Shown here: positions 1 through 5,969 of the stretch, one piece after another
How the letters are laid out: the number at the start of each line of letters is the position of its first letter
How positions within the stretch are numbered: the stretch's first letter is position 1
Source: Betaproteobacteria bacterium
GTDB lineage: Bacteria > Pseudomonadota > Gammaproteobacteria > Burkholderiales > Usitatibacteraceae
Length of the DNA: 7,001 nt
Assembly (NCBI GenBank): GCA_025362705.1
Contig: JANYFH010000339.1
Coordinates: 1-7,001 of the forward strand
Reading direction: 5' to 3'
Notes under the pieces: model-generated
The model's database searches: none
Told to the model about the DNA's origin: nothing
What the model saw: the letters and a program-made list of their open reading frames with translations, nothing else
Position numbers and translations under genes: made by a program

Positions 1-380
1 CTTTTCCGTGCTTCCTCAAACTCCGGCAGGTCTTTTTTGTTGAGCATGATGAACGGCTTGATCTCGGCAGCTTCGCAGGCGATCAGACACAGGTTCAGGA
101 ACATTTCGGAGAAACTCGGCCGAGGCGCCACGATGATGACCGCCTGGTCGATGTTGGCGGCCAGCGTTTTTTCGCGCCAGGCATCCTTGCGAAACAGCAC
201 ATTGCGGCGCGCGTGGATTTCATCGATGCGCGCATGCCCCGGGCTGGAAATGGCGACTTCAACGAAGTCACCGCAAGCCACATCCTGCTTCTTGCCCTTG
301 CGGGTACAGACGAGTTCGGTACCGTCGTCGAGCACTGCCAGATACTCGCGACCGAAATCGCCGGTGACGAGAGCCCGCAT
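1..380 (-). CDS. rsgA: Ribosome small subunit-dependent GTPase RsgA (YjeQ), N-terminal part, 3' end outside window
   Basis: RsgA is a circularly permuted GTPase that binds the immature 30S subunit in the cytoplasm and checks late decoding-centre maturation. The frame was read by hand from the reverse complement and stays open to the window edge, giving 126 codons of a protein usually about 290-350 residues long. Residues 1-70 resemble the N-terminal OB-fold (GREYLAVLDDG at 10-20, KKQDVACGDFVEV at 30-42). The GTPase domain begins near residue 75 (NIDQAVIIVAPRPSFS), and NKKD at 114-117 is the G4 motif. G4 comes first because of the permutation; the P-loop, switch II and C-terminal zinc domain would lie beyond the window. 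The ATG shares one base with the TGA of the upstream pterin dehydratase gene (TGATG), which supports this start and suggests translational coupling. Identification is firm; only the missing 3' part is unknown. Confidence 0.93.
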   Translation of the reverse strand, partial: MRALVTGDFGREYLAVLDDGTELVCTRKGKKQDVACGDFVEVAISSPGHARIDEIHARRNVLFRKDAWREKTLAANIDQAVIIVAPRPSFSEMFLNLCLIACEAAEIKPFIMLNKKDLPEFEEARK

Positions 381-706
381 CAGAGGCTCAGCAAAGCGTC
401 AAGCTTCGCGGCGCAGATGAAATCGTTCAGCGTAATTCCACCGGCATCGTGGGTGGAGTAGGCGACGACACATTTGTTGTAATGCACACTCATATCGGGG
501 TGATGGTCCTCGCGATGCGATACCCACGCCGACGCATTCACGAACGCGATCGTCTCGTGATAATTCTTGAATGAAAATGTTTTCTTGATCTCGTTGCCGA
601 CTCGTTCCCAATTTTTCAACGCGCCCAAGTTGCCTTGAATATCGGCGTCTGAAAGTGCTACGGCTTGCCCACCTGGCGCGCAGTGCATTTGTGAGAGTGT
701 GGTCAT
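380..706 (-). CDS. phhB: 4a-hydroxytetrahydrobiopterin dehydratase (pterin-4a-carbinolamine dehydratase)
   Basis: This small cytosolic enzyme dehydrates 4a-hydroxytetrahydropterin to the quinonoid dihydropterin, recycling the cofactor after aromatic amino acid hydroxylation. The 108-residue product has the usual family length. The active-site signature is complete: His64, three residues, then His68-His69-Pro70, Tyr76, His86 and Asp95, with the spacing I recall for active members. The conserved C-terminal stretch (GGITLNDFICAAKLD) is also present. The start ATG overlaps the stop of the M48 protease gene by four bases (ATGA), and its own stop overlaps the rsgA start by one base, so it is the middle gene of a tightly coupled set. 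No phenylalanine hydroxylase gene is visible here, so the physiological substrate is open; some family members have been linked to molybdopterin metabolism instead. The family call is secure, but the symbol phhB is by homology only. Confidence 0.93.
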   Translation of the reverse strand: MTTLSQMHCAPGGQAVALSDADIQGNLGALKNWERVGNEIKKTFSFKNYHETIAFVNASAWVSHREDHHPDMSVHYNKCVVAYSTHDAGGITLNDFICAAKLDALLSL

Positions 707-1965
707 GTTTGCATCGCTTTCAAATGGGCAATCCTGATCGCTGCGGGTGGATGTGAATCGTACACAGCCGAGTGCAATGGGTCCGGCGTGAGGGTGGAAG
801 CATTGTCGCGGTAAAGCTTGACCAGTGCGGTAATGAGGTCGTGTGCCTGTGTTTGCTGCGCTGCATAGGTGTCGGCTTCGAATTCATGTTTACGCGAAAT
901 CAGGCTGCCTAAAGGTGTAAGCCAAAACGTGAATACCGGTAGCACCATGAAGAACAGCGCCAGTGATATAGCCACGTGCGGGACCGTGCCGTTGAGTGAA
1001 AATCCAGCGCCTTCGTAAAACCACGGCTTGTCGATTACCCAACCCATTAACGCGAGAATCACGAACGTAAGTGCAAATTGTCCGATGATCATTTTGGTGA
1101 CATGTTTGCGCTTGAAATGTCCCAATTCATGCGCCAGCACAGCTTCGATTTCGGATGGCGAGAGGCGCTCGATGAGTGTGTCGAAAAATACGATGCGCTT
1201 GGTTTTGCCCAGCCCAGTGAAATACGCATTGCCGTGACTCGAACGTTTGGAGCCATCCATCACAAATAATCCACTGGATGTAAACCCGCAGCGGGTCAGC
1301 AGCGTCTCGATGCGTTCTTTAAGTGCAATATCGGCAAGAGGCAAAAATTTGTTGAACAGTGGCGCAATAAAAGTTGGGTAGATCACGATTATCGTGAGGC
1401 TGAACACCAGCCACACCAGCCAAACATATAGCCACCACAGGCCGCCCATTTTTTCCATCAGCCAGAAGGTGACGAGCAACAGCGGCACACCGATGGCCGC
1501 GCCCAGCGCCAGACCCTTGATGCCGTCGATGAGATAGAGTTTCCAGGTCAGTTTATTGAAGCCAAATTTCTGTTCGATCACAAACGTGCGATACAAATCG
1601 AACGGCGTGGAGATGAGAAAGGAGACAATCATCAACCCGGCGAAAATGGCAAGGCCGAGTGCGTAAGATCCGCTAAACCATGTCGCTGCCAGATTGTGGA
1701 TCAGCAACATGCCGCCGCCCAGCGTAATTGCCAGCAAAAACACCAGGTCAAAAACACTCTCCACCAAGCCGAGCCGGTTCTTCGCAATCGTGTAGTCGGC
1801 CGCTTTCTGATGCGCCTCCAGCGTGATCGATTCGCTGAATTCCGCTGGTACGGCGGCGCGATGCGTACGGACATGCGCAATGTGTCGCAAGGTGAGCAAG
1901 CTGCCAAAGGCAAAGCTCAGGGCTACGAACAGCAGGAAAATTAGCGTGAAGGCGGGTGCGGTCAT
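703..1965 (-). CDS. M48A-family (Ste24/CAAX protease 1-like) integral membrane zinc metalloprotease
   Basis: The product is a 420-residue zinc endopeptidase predicted to sit in the inner membrane. HELGH at residues 279-283 provides two zinc-binding histidines and the catalytic glutamate. The third zinc ligand is most likely Glu361 in the EFEAD motif (361-365). Hydrophobic segments lie at about 5-22, 70-92, 102-120, 150-170, 176-200, 293-312 and 330-350, the multi-pass layout of Ste24-type proteins rather than the shorter HtpX. The stretch at 120-140 (TPFDLYRTFVIEQKFGFNK) is also typical of Ste24 N-terminal domains. I chose the ATG at 1965 because the protein then begins right at the first membrane helix. 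An in-frame ATG at 2034 would add 23 polar residues without a family precedent I know of. No clear Shine-Dalgarno site precedes either start. It is the first gene of the cluster with the pterin dehydratase and rsgA. Bacterial substrates are unknown; quality control of membrane proteins is a guess. Confidence 0.92.
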   Translation of the reverse strand: MTAPAFTLIFLLFVALSFAFGSLLTLRHIAHVRTHRAAVPAEFSESITLEAHQKAADYTIAKNRLGLVESVFDLVFLLAITLGGGMLLIHNLAATWFSGSYALGLAIFAGLMIVSFLISTPFDLYRTFVIEQKFGFNKLTWKLYLIDGIKGLALGAAIGVPLLLVTFWLMEKMGGLWWLYVWLVWLVFSLTIIVIYPTFIAPLFNKFLPLADIALKERIETLLTRCGFTSSGLFVMDGSKRSSHGNAYFTGLGKTKRIVFFDTLIERLSPSEIEAVLAHELGHFKRKHVTKMIIGQFALTFVILALMGWVIDKPWFYEGAGFSLNGTVPHVAISLALFFMVLPVFTFWLTPLGSLISRKHEFEADTYAAQQTQAHDLITALVKLYRDNASTLTPDPLHSAVYDSHPPAAIRIAHLKAMQT

Positions 1966-2057
1966 CGAAGGTGTCGTCAGGGAATCATGAGAAAATGCAG
2001 CATTCCGCCATTTTACGGCGCATTTGACGCGCATTCGCTACACAACCGAGATCGACA
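1966..2057. promoter_or_regulatory. Divergent M48 protease/orn intergenic region, presumed to hold both promoters
   Basis: The 92 bases between the chosen protease ATG and the orn ATG should drive both transcripts. On the plus strand TTGACG at 2024-2029 is a good -35 match, but the hexamer 17 bases on (GAGATC) is not a -10 box. On the minus strand TAAAAT, near 2011-2016, matches -10 at five of six positions, without a good -35. A short GCGCATT direct repeat (2018-2024 and 2029-2035) lies in the middle. The role is inferred from layout; the boxes are tentative. Confidence 0.35.
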
Positions 2058-2612
2058 ATGTCACAAGACCAAAACAACCTCATCTGGATCGACATGGAAA
2101 TGACCGGCCTGTCACCAGATACTGACCGGATTATCGAAGTCGCCATCGTCGTTACAGATGCCAATCTCAACACCATCGCCGAAAGCCCGGTGCTGGTGCT
2201 ACACCAATCTGACGCCGTGCTCGACGCAATGGATGCGTGGAACAAATCCACCCACAAAAAATCTGGACTCATCGACAAAATAAAAGCGTCGACGCTGACC
2301 GATGCCGATGTTGAGAATCAGATGATCGAATTCCTGAAGCTGCATGTCCCCGCCAGCACCTCGCCCATGTGCGGCAATTCAATCTGCCAGGATCGCCGCT
2401 TCATGGCGCGTGGCATGCCGAAACTCGAAGCCTATTTCCATTACCGTAATCTTGATGTTTCAACGTTGAAAGAACTGGCTAAACGCTGGAAACCGTCGAT
2501 CATGTCGGGGATGAAAAAGCATGGCAAGCATGAAGCGCTGGCCGATATTTACGAGAGTATTGAAGAACTCAAGTATTACCGGGAGCATTTTTTGCAGGTG
2601 AGCACGACCTGA
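2058..2612 (+). CDS. orn: Oligoribonuclease (DEDDh 3'-to-5' exoribonuclease)
   Basis: Orn degrades the shortest RNA fragments, chiefly dinucleotides such as pGpG from cyclic-di-GMP breakdown, to mononucleotides in the cytoplasm. The 184-residue product matches the usual length of about 180. All DEDDh catalytic residues are visible: Asp12 and Glu14 in IWIDMEMTGL, Asp112 in CQDRRF, and His158 with Asp163 in KHEALADI. The family signatures MCGNSICQDRRFM and ELKYYREHF are present. The start is the first ATG of the frame; a weak GAG at 2048-2050, seven bases upstream, is the only ribosome-site candidate. It is transcribed away from the M48 protease gene (92 bp between the chosen starts) and ends 21 bp before the esterase gene, which comes from the opposite direction. 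In E. coli orn is divergent from rsgA; here the protease and dehydratase genes lie between them. Confidence 0.97.
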   Translation: MSQDQNNLIWIDMEMTGLSPDTDRIIEVAIVVTDANLNTIAESPVLVLHQSDAVLDAMDAWNKSTHKKSGLIDKIKASTLTDADVENQMIEFLKLHVPASTSPMCGNSICQDRRFMARGMPKLEAYFHYRNLDVSTLKELAKRWKPSIMSGMKKHGKHEALADIYESIEELKYYREHFLQVSTT

Positions 2613-2633
2613 ATACGGACTTGTGACCGTCCT

Positions 2634-3317
2634 CTAGGCCAGTAATATCCGCGACTTGAATCGCGCCTGAATCCACACACCGATATCTTCGACCTCTTCC
2701 ATGCAAACAGAATGCGGCATGGGATATTCGCGCCATTCAATTTTGTAACCGCGTGCTTCCATTTTGGTGCGTGACGATATCGCTAGCGATAGTGGGATGA
2801 GCGGATCCTGCGTGCCGTGGGCCATCAGGATGGGGATGTTGGCGTTGGCAATCGTTGCTTCGGCGGCGAACGAATCTTCCAGCGTAAGATAAGTGGAGAG
2901 CGCCATGATGCCGCCCAGCGCATCGCGATAGCGCAGGCCGGTTTGCAGCGCGATGGCACCGCCCTGCGAAAAGCCGGCGAGTATAATTTTGTCACTCGCG
3001 ATCCCGCGTTCGTTTTCGCGTGTAATCAGTTGTTCGATCAACGCCTGTGATTGACGCACACCGGCTTCATCGGGTTTCCGTTGCAATTCGGCCATCGAGA
3101 TGTCGTACCAGCCGGGCATGACCTGGCCGTTGTTGATGGTGATGGGGCGCGAAGGTGCCTGCGGGAAGATGAAGCGCAGCGGCAGGTCTTCGGGAAGTCC
3201 AAGTTCCTTGACGATGGAAACGAAATCCCAGCAGTCCGCGCCGAGGCCGTGCATCCAGATGATGGTGCCTTTGGGCGTGGCACCGGTATTGAGTTCGATG
3301 TGTTGAATCATTTTCAT
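2634..3317 (-). CDS. Carboxylesterase / acyl-protein-thioesterase-like alpha/beta hydrolase
   Basis: This is a 227-residue serine hydrolase of the phospholipase/carboxylesterase family (Abhydrolase_2), resembling bacterial carboxylesterase 2 and eukaryotic acyl-protein thioesterase 1. It probably cleaves short or medium carboxyl esters or thioesters in the cytoplasm; no signal peptide is visible. The nucleophile is Ser117 in GFSQGG, the acid Asp171 in HGTQDPLIP, and the base His202 in PMPHSV. The oxyanion loop HGLGAD is at 23-28 and FPQAPSRP at 51-58, both typical. Cys29-Trp30 follow the oxyanion loop where relatives usually carry Gly and His or Asn, which may alter the acyl pocket. The ATG at 3317 overlaps the mog stop by four bases (ATGA), pointing to translational coupling. 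Met3 is an alternative start and would change little. It is the last gene of darP-mog-esterase. The real substrate cannot be told from sequence. Confidence 0.92.
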   Translation of the reverse strand: MKMIQHIELNTGATPKGTIIWMHGLGADCWDFVSIVKELGLPEDLPLRFIFPQAPSRPITINNGQVMPGWYDISMAELQRKPDEAGVRQSQALIEQLITRENERGIASDKIILAGFSQGGAIALQTGLRYRDALGGIMALSTYLTLEDSFAAEATIANANIPILMAHGTQDPLIPLSLAISSRTKMEARGYKIEWREYPMPHSVCMEEVEDIGVWIQARFKSRILLA

Positions 3318-3916
3318 GGATTGTCAGTTTTGAAATTGCGAATTGCACTTTTTGGACGGAATGCTTTGATTACATCATCATTGGTTTCGAGATACGGCCC
3401 GCCAATCAGGTCGACGCAATAGGGTACCGCCGCAAAAATTCCCACCTCGACTGGCTTCCCATCCGCATCCTTCAAACCTTCCAGCGTTTCCTTAATCGCT
3501 TTGGGCTGGCCGGGAAGGTTGATGACGAGTGTTTGTTTGCGAATCACCGCGGTCTGGCGCGAGAGGATCGCAGTTGGCACGAAGCGCAATGAAATTTGCC
3601 GCATGCGCTCGCCAAAGCCATCCATCACGCGATCAGCAATCGCGAGCGTTGCATCAGGCGTTACGTCGCGTGGCGCGGGTCCGGTGCCACCAGTGGTTAG
3701 CACAAGCGAACAGTGTTCATCATCGACGAGTGTCTTGAGGTTCGCTTCTATCAATGGCTGCTCATCAGGGATGACCTTAGCGACAAACGTGAGCGGATTT
3801 TTTAACGCCGACATCAGCCACGCTTCCAGCGCGGGCAGGCCTTCGTCGCGATAAATTCCCTGCGACGCCCGGTCCGAAATTGAAAGTAGGCCGATTTTTG
3901 CGGCATCAAAACTCAT
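3314..3916 (-). CDS. mog: Molybdopterin adenylyltransferase Mog
   Basis: Mog adenylylates molybdopterin with MgATP, activating it for molybdenum insertion by MoeA in molybdenum-cofactor synthesis. The 200-residue product closely follows the E. coli protein as I remember it: LLSISDRASQG at 10-20, TTGGTGPAPRDVTPDATL at 74-91, VINLPGQPKAIKETLEG at 131-147 and FAAVPYCVDLIGGPYLET at 161-178. Asp51 (VIPDEQ) and Asp84 (RDVTPD) match the two aspartates reported as important in E. coli Mog. The start chosen is the ATG at 3916: a GAGGG site lies eight bases upstream, and the protein then begins just before the conserved first strand. A TTG at 3931, touching the darP stop, would add five residues and is less likely. 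It lies 15 bp after darP and overlaps the esterase start by four bases. No other Mo-cofactor gene is in the window. Confidence 0.96.
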   Translation of the reverse strand: MSFDAAKIGLLSISDRASQGIYRDEGLPALEAWLMSALKNPLTFVAKVIPDEQPLIEANLKTLVDDEHCSLVLTTGGTGPAPRDVTPDATLAIADRVMDGFGERMRQISLRFVPTAILSRQTAVIRKQTLVINLPGQPKAIKETLEGLKDADGKPVEVGIFAAVPYCVDLIGGPYLETNDDVIKAFRPKSAIRNFKTDNP

Positions 3917-3924
3917 TGACAGCA

Positions 3925-3929
3925 CCCTC
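3925..3929 (-). promoter_or_regulatory. Shine-Dalgarno site of mog
   Basis: Read on the minus strand, GAGGG lies eight bases before the ATG at 3916, in the 15-bp gap after the darP stop. It decides the mog start in favour of the ATG rather than the TTG at 3931, which this motif would follow instead of precede. Confidence 0.6.
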
Positions 3930-3931
3930 AA

Positions 3932-4450
3932 CTATTCGGGAGCGCGTGACTGCGCGACGACGAGACCATGGATTTGCGAATACAGCAATCGATAGTTTTT
4001 CGGCGGCCTGTTCTTTGCCTTGTCGTCTTTCGCAGCCTGAATATGCTTCGCCAGCAGTGCACGATCCGCATCCGTAAACTCATTGGCGAAGGCGTTGAGT
4101 GCAGTCTCATCTGCCAGCAAACGTTCGCGCCAGCGCTCGGCCAGATGATGCAATGCCGTTTCTTTCTTGTTCGGCGCTTTGAGCGAATTGAGCTGCTCGA
4201 TAATCGGTGCGGGATCGATTTCACGCATCAAGCGGCCGATGTATTGCATTTGCCGTTTCATGCCCCCATATTTGCTTTTCGGAATGCGTTTGGCATCTAC
4301 GACAGCCGCGCGCAGATTGTCTGGCAATTCGAGCTTGTTGATCGCTTCGTTTGAAAGCGCAACCAGCTCTTCGCCGATATCCTGCAATGCCAGCATGTCC
4401 CGTTTCTTCTGGCTTTTGCTGATAGAATTTTCTTCTTCTGTGTCTGTCAT
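3932..4450 (-). CDS. darP: Ribosome biogenesis factor DarP (YjgA, DUF615)
   Basis: DarP is a small, mostly helical protein that associates with late 50S precursors and promotes large-subunit assembly, as shown for E. coli YjgA. The 172-residue product fits the usual length of 170-185. Recognisable blocks are SKSQKKRDMLALQDIGEELV at 11-30, IPKSKYGGMKRQMQYIGRLM at 56-75, and the C-terminal NYRLLYSQIHGLV at 152-164, all characteristic of DUF615. The acidic N-terminus (DTEEEN) followed by a Lys/Arg-rich stretch is also typical. The start is the only suitable ATG of the frame; no Shine-Dalgarno site is seen before it. It is the first gene of the minus-strand darP-mog-esterase cluster and is divergent from pmbA, the same arrangement as yjgA/pmbA in E. 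coli. It ends with TAG, 15 bp before the mog ATG. Confidence 0.95.
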   Translation of the reverse strand: MTDTEEENSISKSQKKRDMLALQDIGEELVALSNEAINKLELPDNLRAAVVDAKRIPKSKYGGMKRQMQYIGRLMREIDPAPIIEQLNSLKAPNKKETALHHLAERWRERLLADETALNAFANEFTDADRALLAKHIQAAKDDKAKNRPPKNYRLLYSQIHGLVVAQSRAPE

Positions 4451-4530
4451 TGTCTGTGTGGCGGCATCGAATTGTTTTCAGCCGTGATGATAGCGTACCT
4501 CGGCTCTCCCTCCCACTCAAATACTCCATC
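4451..4530. promoter_or_regulatory. Divergent darP/pmbA intergenic region, presumed to hold both promoters
   Basis: Eighty bases separate the darP ATG from the pmbA GTG, so both promoters should lie in or next to it. I see only fragments: TATCAT on the minus strand near 4487-4492, a five-of-six match to a -10 box for darP, without a good -35 partner; and TTGTTT at 4472-4477 on the plus strand without a well-placed -10. A pyrimidine-rich tract (4498-4518) lies just upstream of the pmbA start, where a Shine-Dalgarno site would be expected. The promoter role follows from the gene layout; no individual box is certain. Confidence 0.4.
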
Positions 4531-5871
4531 GTGACTTCATCATCTCCTGCAACAAGCGGCAGCCTTGCCGACCTCGCCCAGTTTTCGCTGGATCGTGCCA
4601 AGCTCCTCGGCGCCACCGCCGCTGAAGTCGAAATTTCAACCTCACTGGGACAGGACGTTACGGTCCGCTTGGGTGAAGTTGAAACTATTGAGCACAATCG
4701 CGACAAGGGATTGGGAATCACCGTTTATTTGGGCCAGAAGCGCGGCAATGCATCGACTACCGATCTGTCGCGCGACGCGATTGAGCGCACCGTCAAAGCC
4801 GCGCTGGCAATTGCCAAATACACCGCCGCCGACGAATTCGCCGGACTCGCGGACGCTGATCGGCTGGCCCTACCACCGTTTGACGATTTCGGGCTTTACT
4901 ACCCGTGGAAATTAGCGGTCGACGATGCGATTGAATTGGGCAAGCGCATGGAAGCGGCGGCATTTGCGGTCGACAAGCGCATTAACAACTCGGAAGGCGC
5001 ATCGGTATCGACCTACGAATCAGCTTTCATCTATGCCAATTCTGCGGGCTTTATCGGTGGCTATCCGACTACGCGGCACAGCGCAAGCTGCACCATGATC
5101 GCGACCAGCAAGCAGGGCATGCAGCGCGATTACTGGTATGCGGTGGCGAGGGATGAACAGGGACTTGAGTCAGCCGAGGCCATTGGTCGTCGCGCGGGTG
5201 AGCGCACCGTGGCGCGGCTCAACGCAAAAAAAATTGCCAGTTGCGAAGTGCCGGTACTGTTCGAATCGACAGTCGCATCGGGTTTGATTGGTAGCTTCGT
5301 CGGTGCAGTCAGTGGCAGCTCGCTATATCGTAAATCAAGTTTCCTGCAAGATAGTATTGGCGAGACCGTGTTTTCAAACATCGTGTCGATCCGTGAAGAT
5401 CCCGCGATTCGCGGCGGCCTGGCGAGTGGACCGTTCGATGCCGAGGGTGTTACAACGGTCGCACGCGATGTCGTGAAAGATGGTGTGGTGCAAGGCTATT
5501 TTCTTGCCAGCTATTCCGCGCGCAAGCTCGGCATGAAAAGCACTGGTAACGCTGGCGGCAATCACAATCTGATCGTGGTACCGGGTGAGTTGGATTTCGC
5601 TGGATTGATCAAAAAAATGAACCGCGGCCTCATCGTAACGGAGTTGATGGGGCAGGGCGTCAACAACGTGACAGGCGACTATTCACGCGGTGCTGCGGGC
5701 TTCTGGGTGGAGAACGGCGAGATTGCATATCCGGTTGAAGAAATCACCATCGCGGGCAACATGAAGCAGATGTTCAAGGACATCGTGGCGGTTGGCAACG
5801 ACGAACTTGCGCTGGGTTCGAAGCGCGTGGGCAGCATTTTGATTGAGCGCATGTCAATCGCGGGCGAGTAG
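4531..5871 (+). CDS. pmbA: Metalloprotease PmbA (TldE), partner of TldD
   Basis: PmbA/TldE forms a heteromeric protease with TldD that degrades unfolded peptides in the cytoplasm and matures some modified peptides such as microcin B17; the CcdA antitoxin is another reported substrate. From the GTG at 4531 the protein is 446 residues, close to the 450 of E. coli PmbA. Signature blocks are VRLGEVETIEHNRDKGLGIT at 45-64, GAVSGSSLYRKSSFLQDSIG at 258-277, SYSARKLGMKSTGNAGGNHN at 327-346, and ELMGQGVNNVTGDYSRGAAG with FWVENGEI at 371-398. No zinc-binding HExxxH is present, as expected for TldE; that motif belongs to TldD. The start is GTG because no in-frame ATG occurs near the N-terminus, and the open frame upstream, back to a TTG at 4450, encodes 27 residues without family resemblance. 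tldD is not in the window. It is divergent from darP. Confidence 0.96.
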   Translation: MTSSSPATSGSLADLAQFSLDRAKLLGATAAEVEISTSLGQDVTVRLGEVETIEHNRDKGLGITVYLGQKRGNASTTDLSRDAIERTVKAALAIAKYTAADEFAGLADADRLALPPFDDFGLYYPWKLAVDDAIELGKRMEAAAFAVDKRINNSEGASVSTYESAFIYANSAGFIGGYPTTRHSASCTMIATSKQGMQRDYWYAVARDEQGLESAEAIGRRAGERTVARLNAKKIASCEVPVLFESTVASGLIGSFVGAVSGSSLYRKSSFLQDSIGETVFSNIVSIREDPAIRGGLASGPFDAEGVTTVARDVVKDGVVQGYFLASYSARKLGMKSTGNAGGNHNLIVVPGELDFAGLIKKMNRGLIVTELMGQGVNNVTGDYSRGAAGFWVENGEIAYPVEEITIAGNMKQMFKDIVAVGNDELALGSKRVGSILIERMSIAGE

Positions 5872-5905
5872 ATTTGCAAGGCATGCCTGCTGCGTCCGGT
5901 TGCTC

Positions 5906-5911
5906 TATACT
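5906..5911 (+). promoter_or_regulatory. Possible -10 box of the TRAP binding-protein gene
   Basis: TATACT matches the sigma-70 -10 consensus at five of six positions and lies 58 bases before the ATG at 5970, within the 98-bp gap after pmbA. The hexamer 17 bases upstream (5883-5888, ATGCCT) is a poor -35 box, so this promoter would need an activator or is not real. A 10-bp perfect palindrome (AGGCATGCCT, 5879-5888) covers that -35 position. Confidence 0.3.
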
Positions 5912-5956
5912 CTGCGTCGAAGTCGTTTGTTAGCCGACCGCAGTTCATAAAAACCT

Positions 5957-5963
5957 AGAGGAG
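5957..5963 (+). promoter_or_regulatory. Strong Shine-Dalgarno site of the TRAP binding-protein gene
   Basis: AGAGGAG lies six bases before the ATG at 5970, an almost ideal site and the clearest in the window. It fixes the start of the binding-protein gene and fits a protein made in large amounts for the periplasm. Confidence 0.85.
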
Positions 5964-5969
5964 CAATTC

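Noticed and set aside
1966..2034. N-terminal extension of the M48 protease from the ATG at 2034
   Set aside because: It would put 23 polar, basic residues before the first membrane helix and move the start to within 24 bases of orn. The ATG at 1965 gives a normal family N-terminus.
2613..2633. Possible bidirectional terminator between orn and the esterase gene (ACGG 2615-2618 with CCGT 2627-2630)
   Set aside because: The stem is only four base pairs with an eight-base loop, and no T-run follows on either strand.
4221..4721. Minus-strand open frame of 166 codons spanning the darP/pmbA divergent region
   Set aside because: It covers the N-terminal halves of both darP and pmbA in other frames and crosses the presumed promoters. 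Low-complexity translation and no recognisable domain.
4531..5871. Idea that PmbA is inactive because it has no HExxxH zinc motif
   Set aside because: Absence of this motif is normal for TldE/PmbA; the metal site is supplied by TldD.
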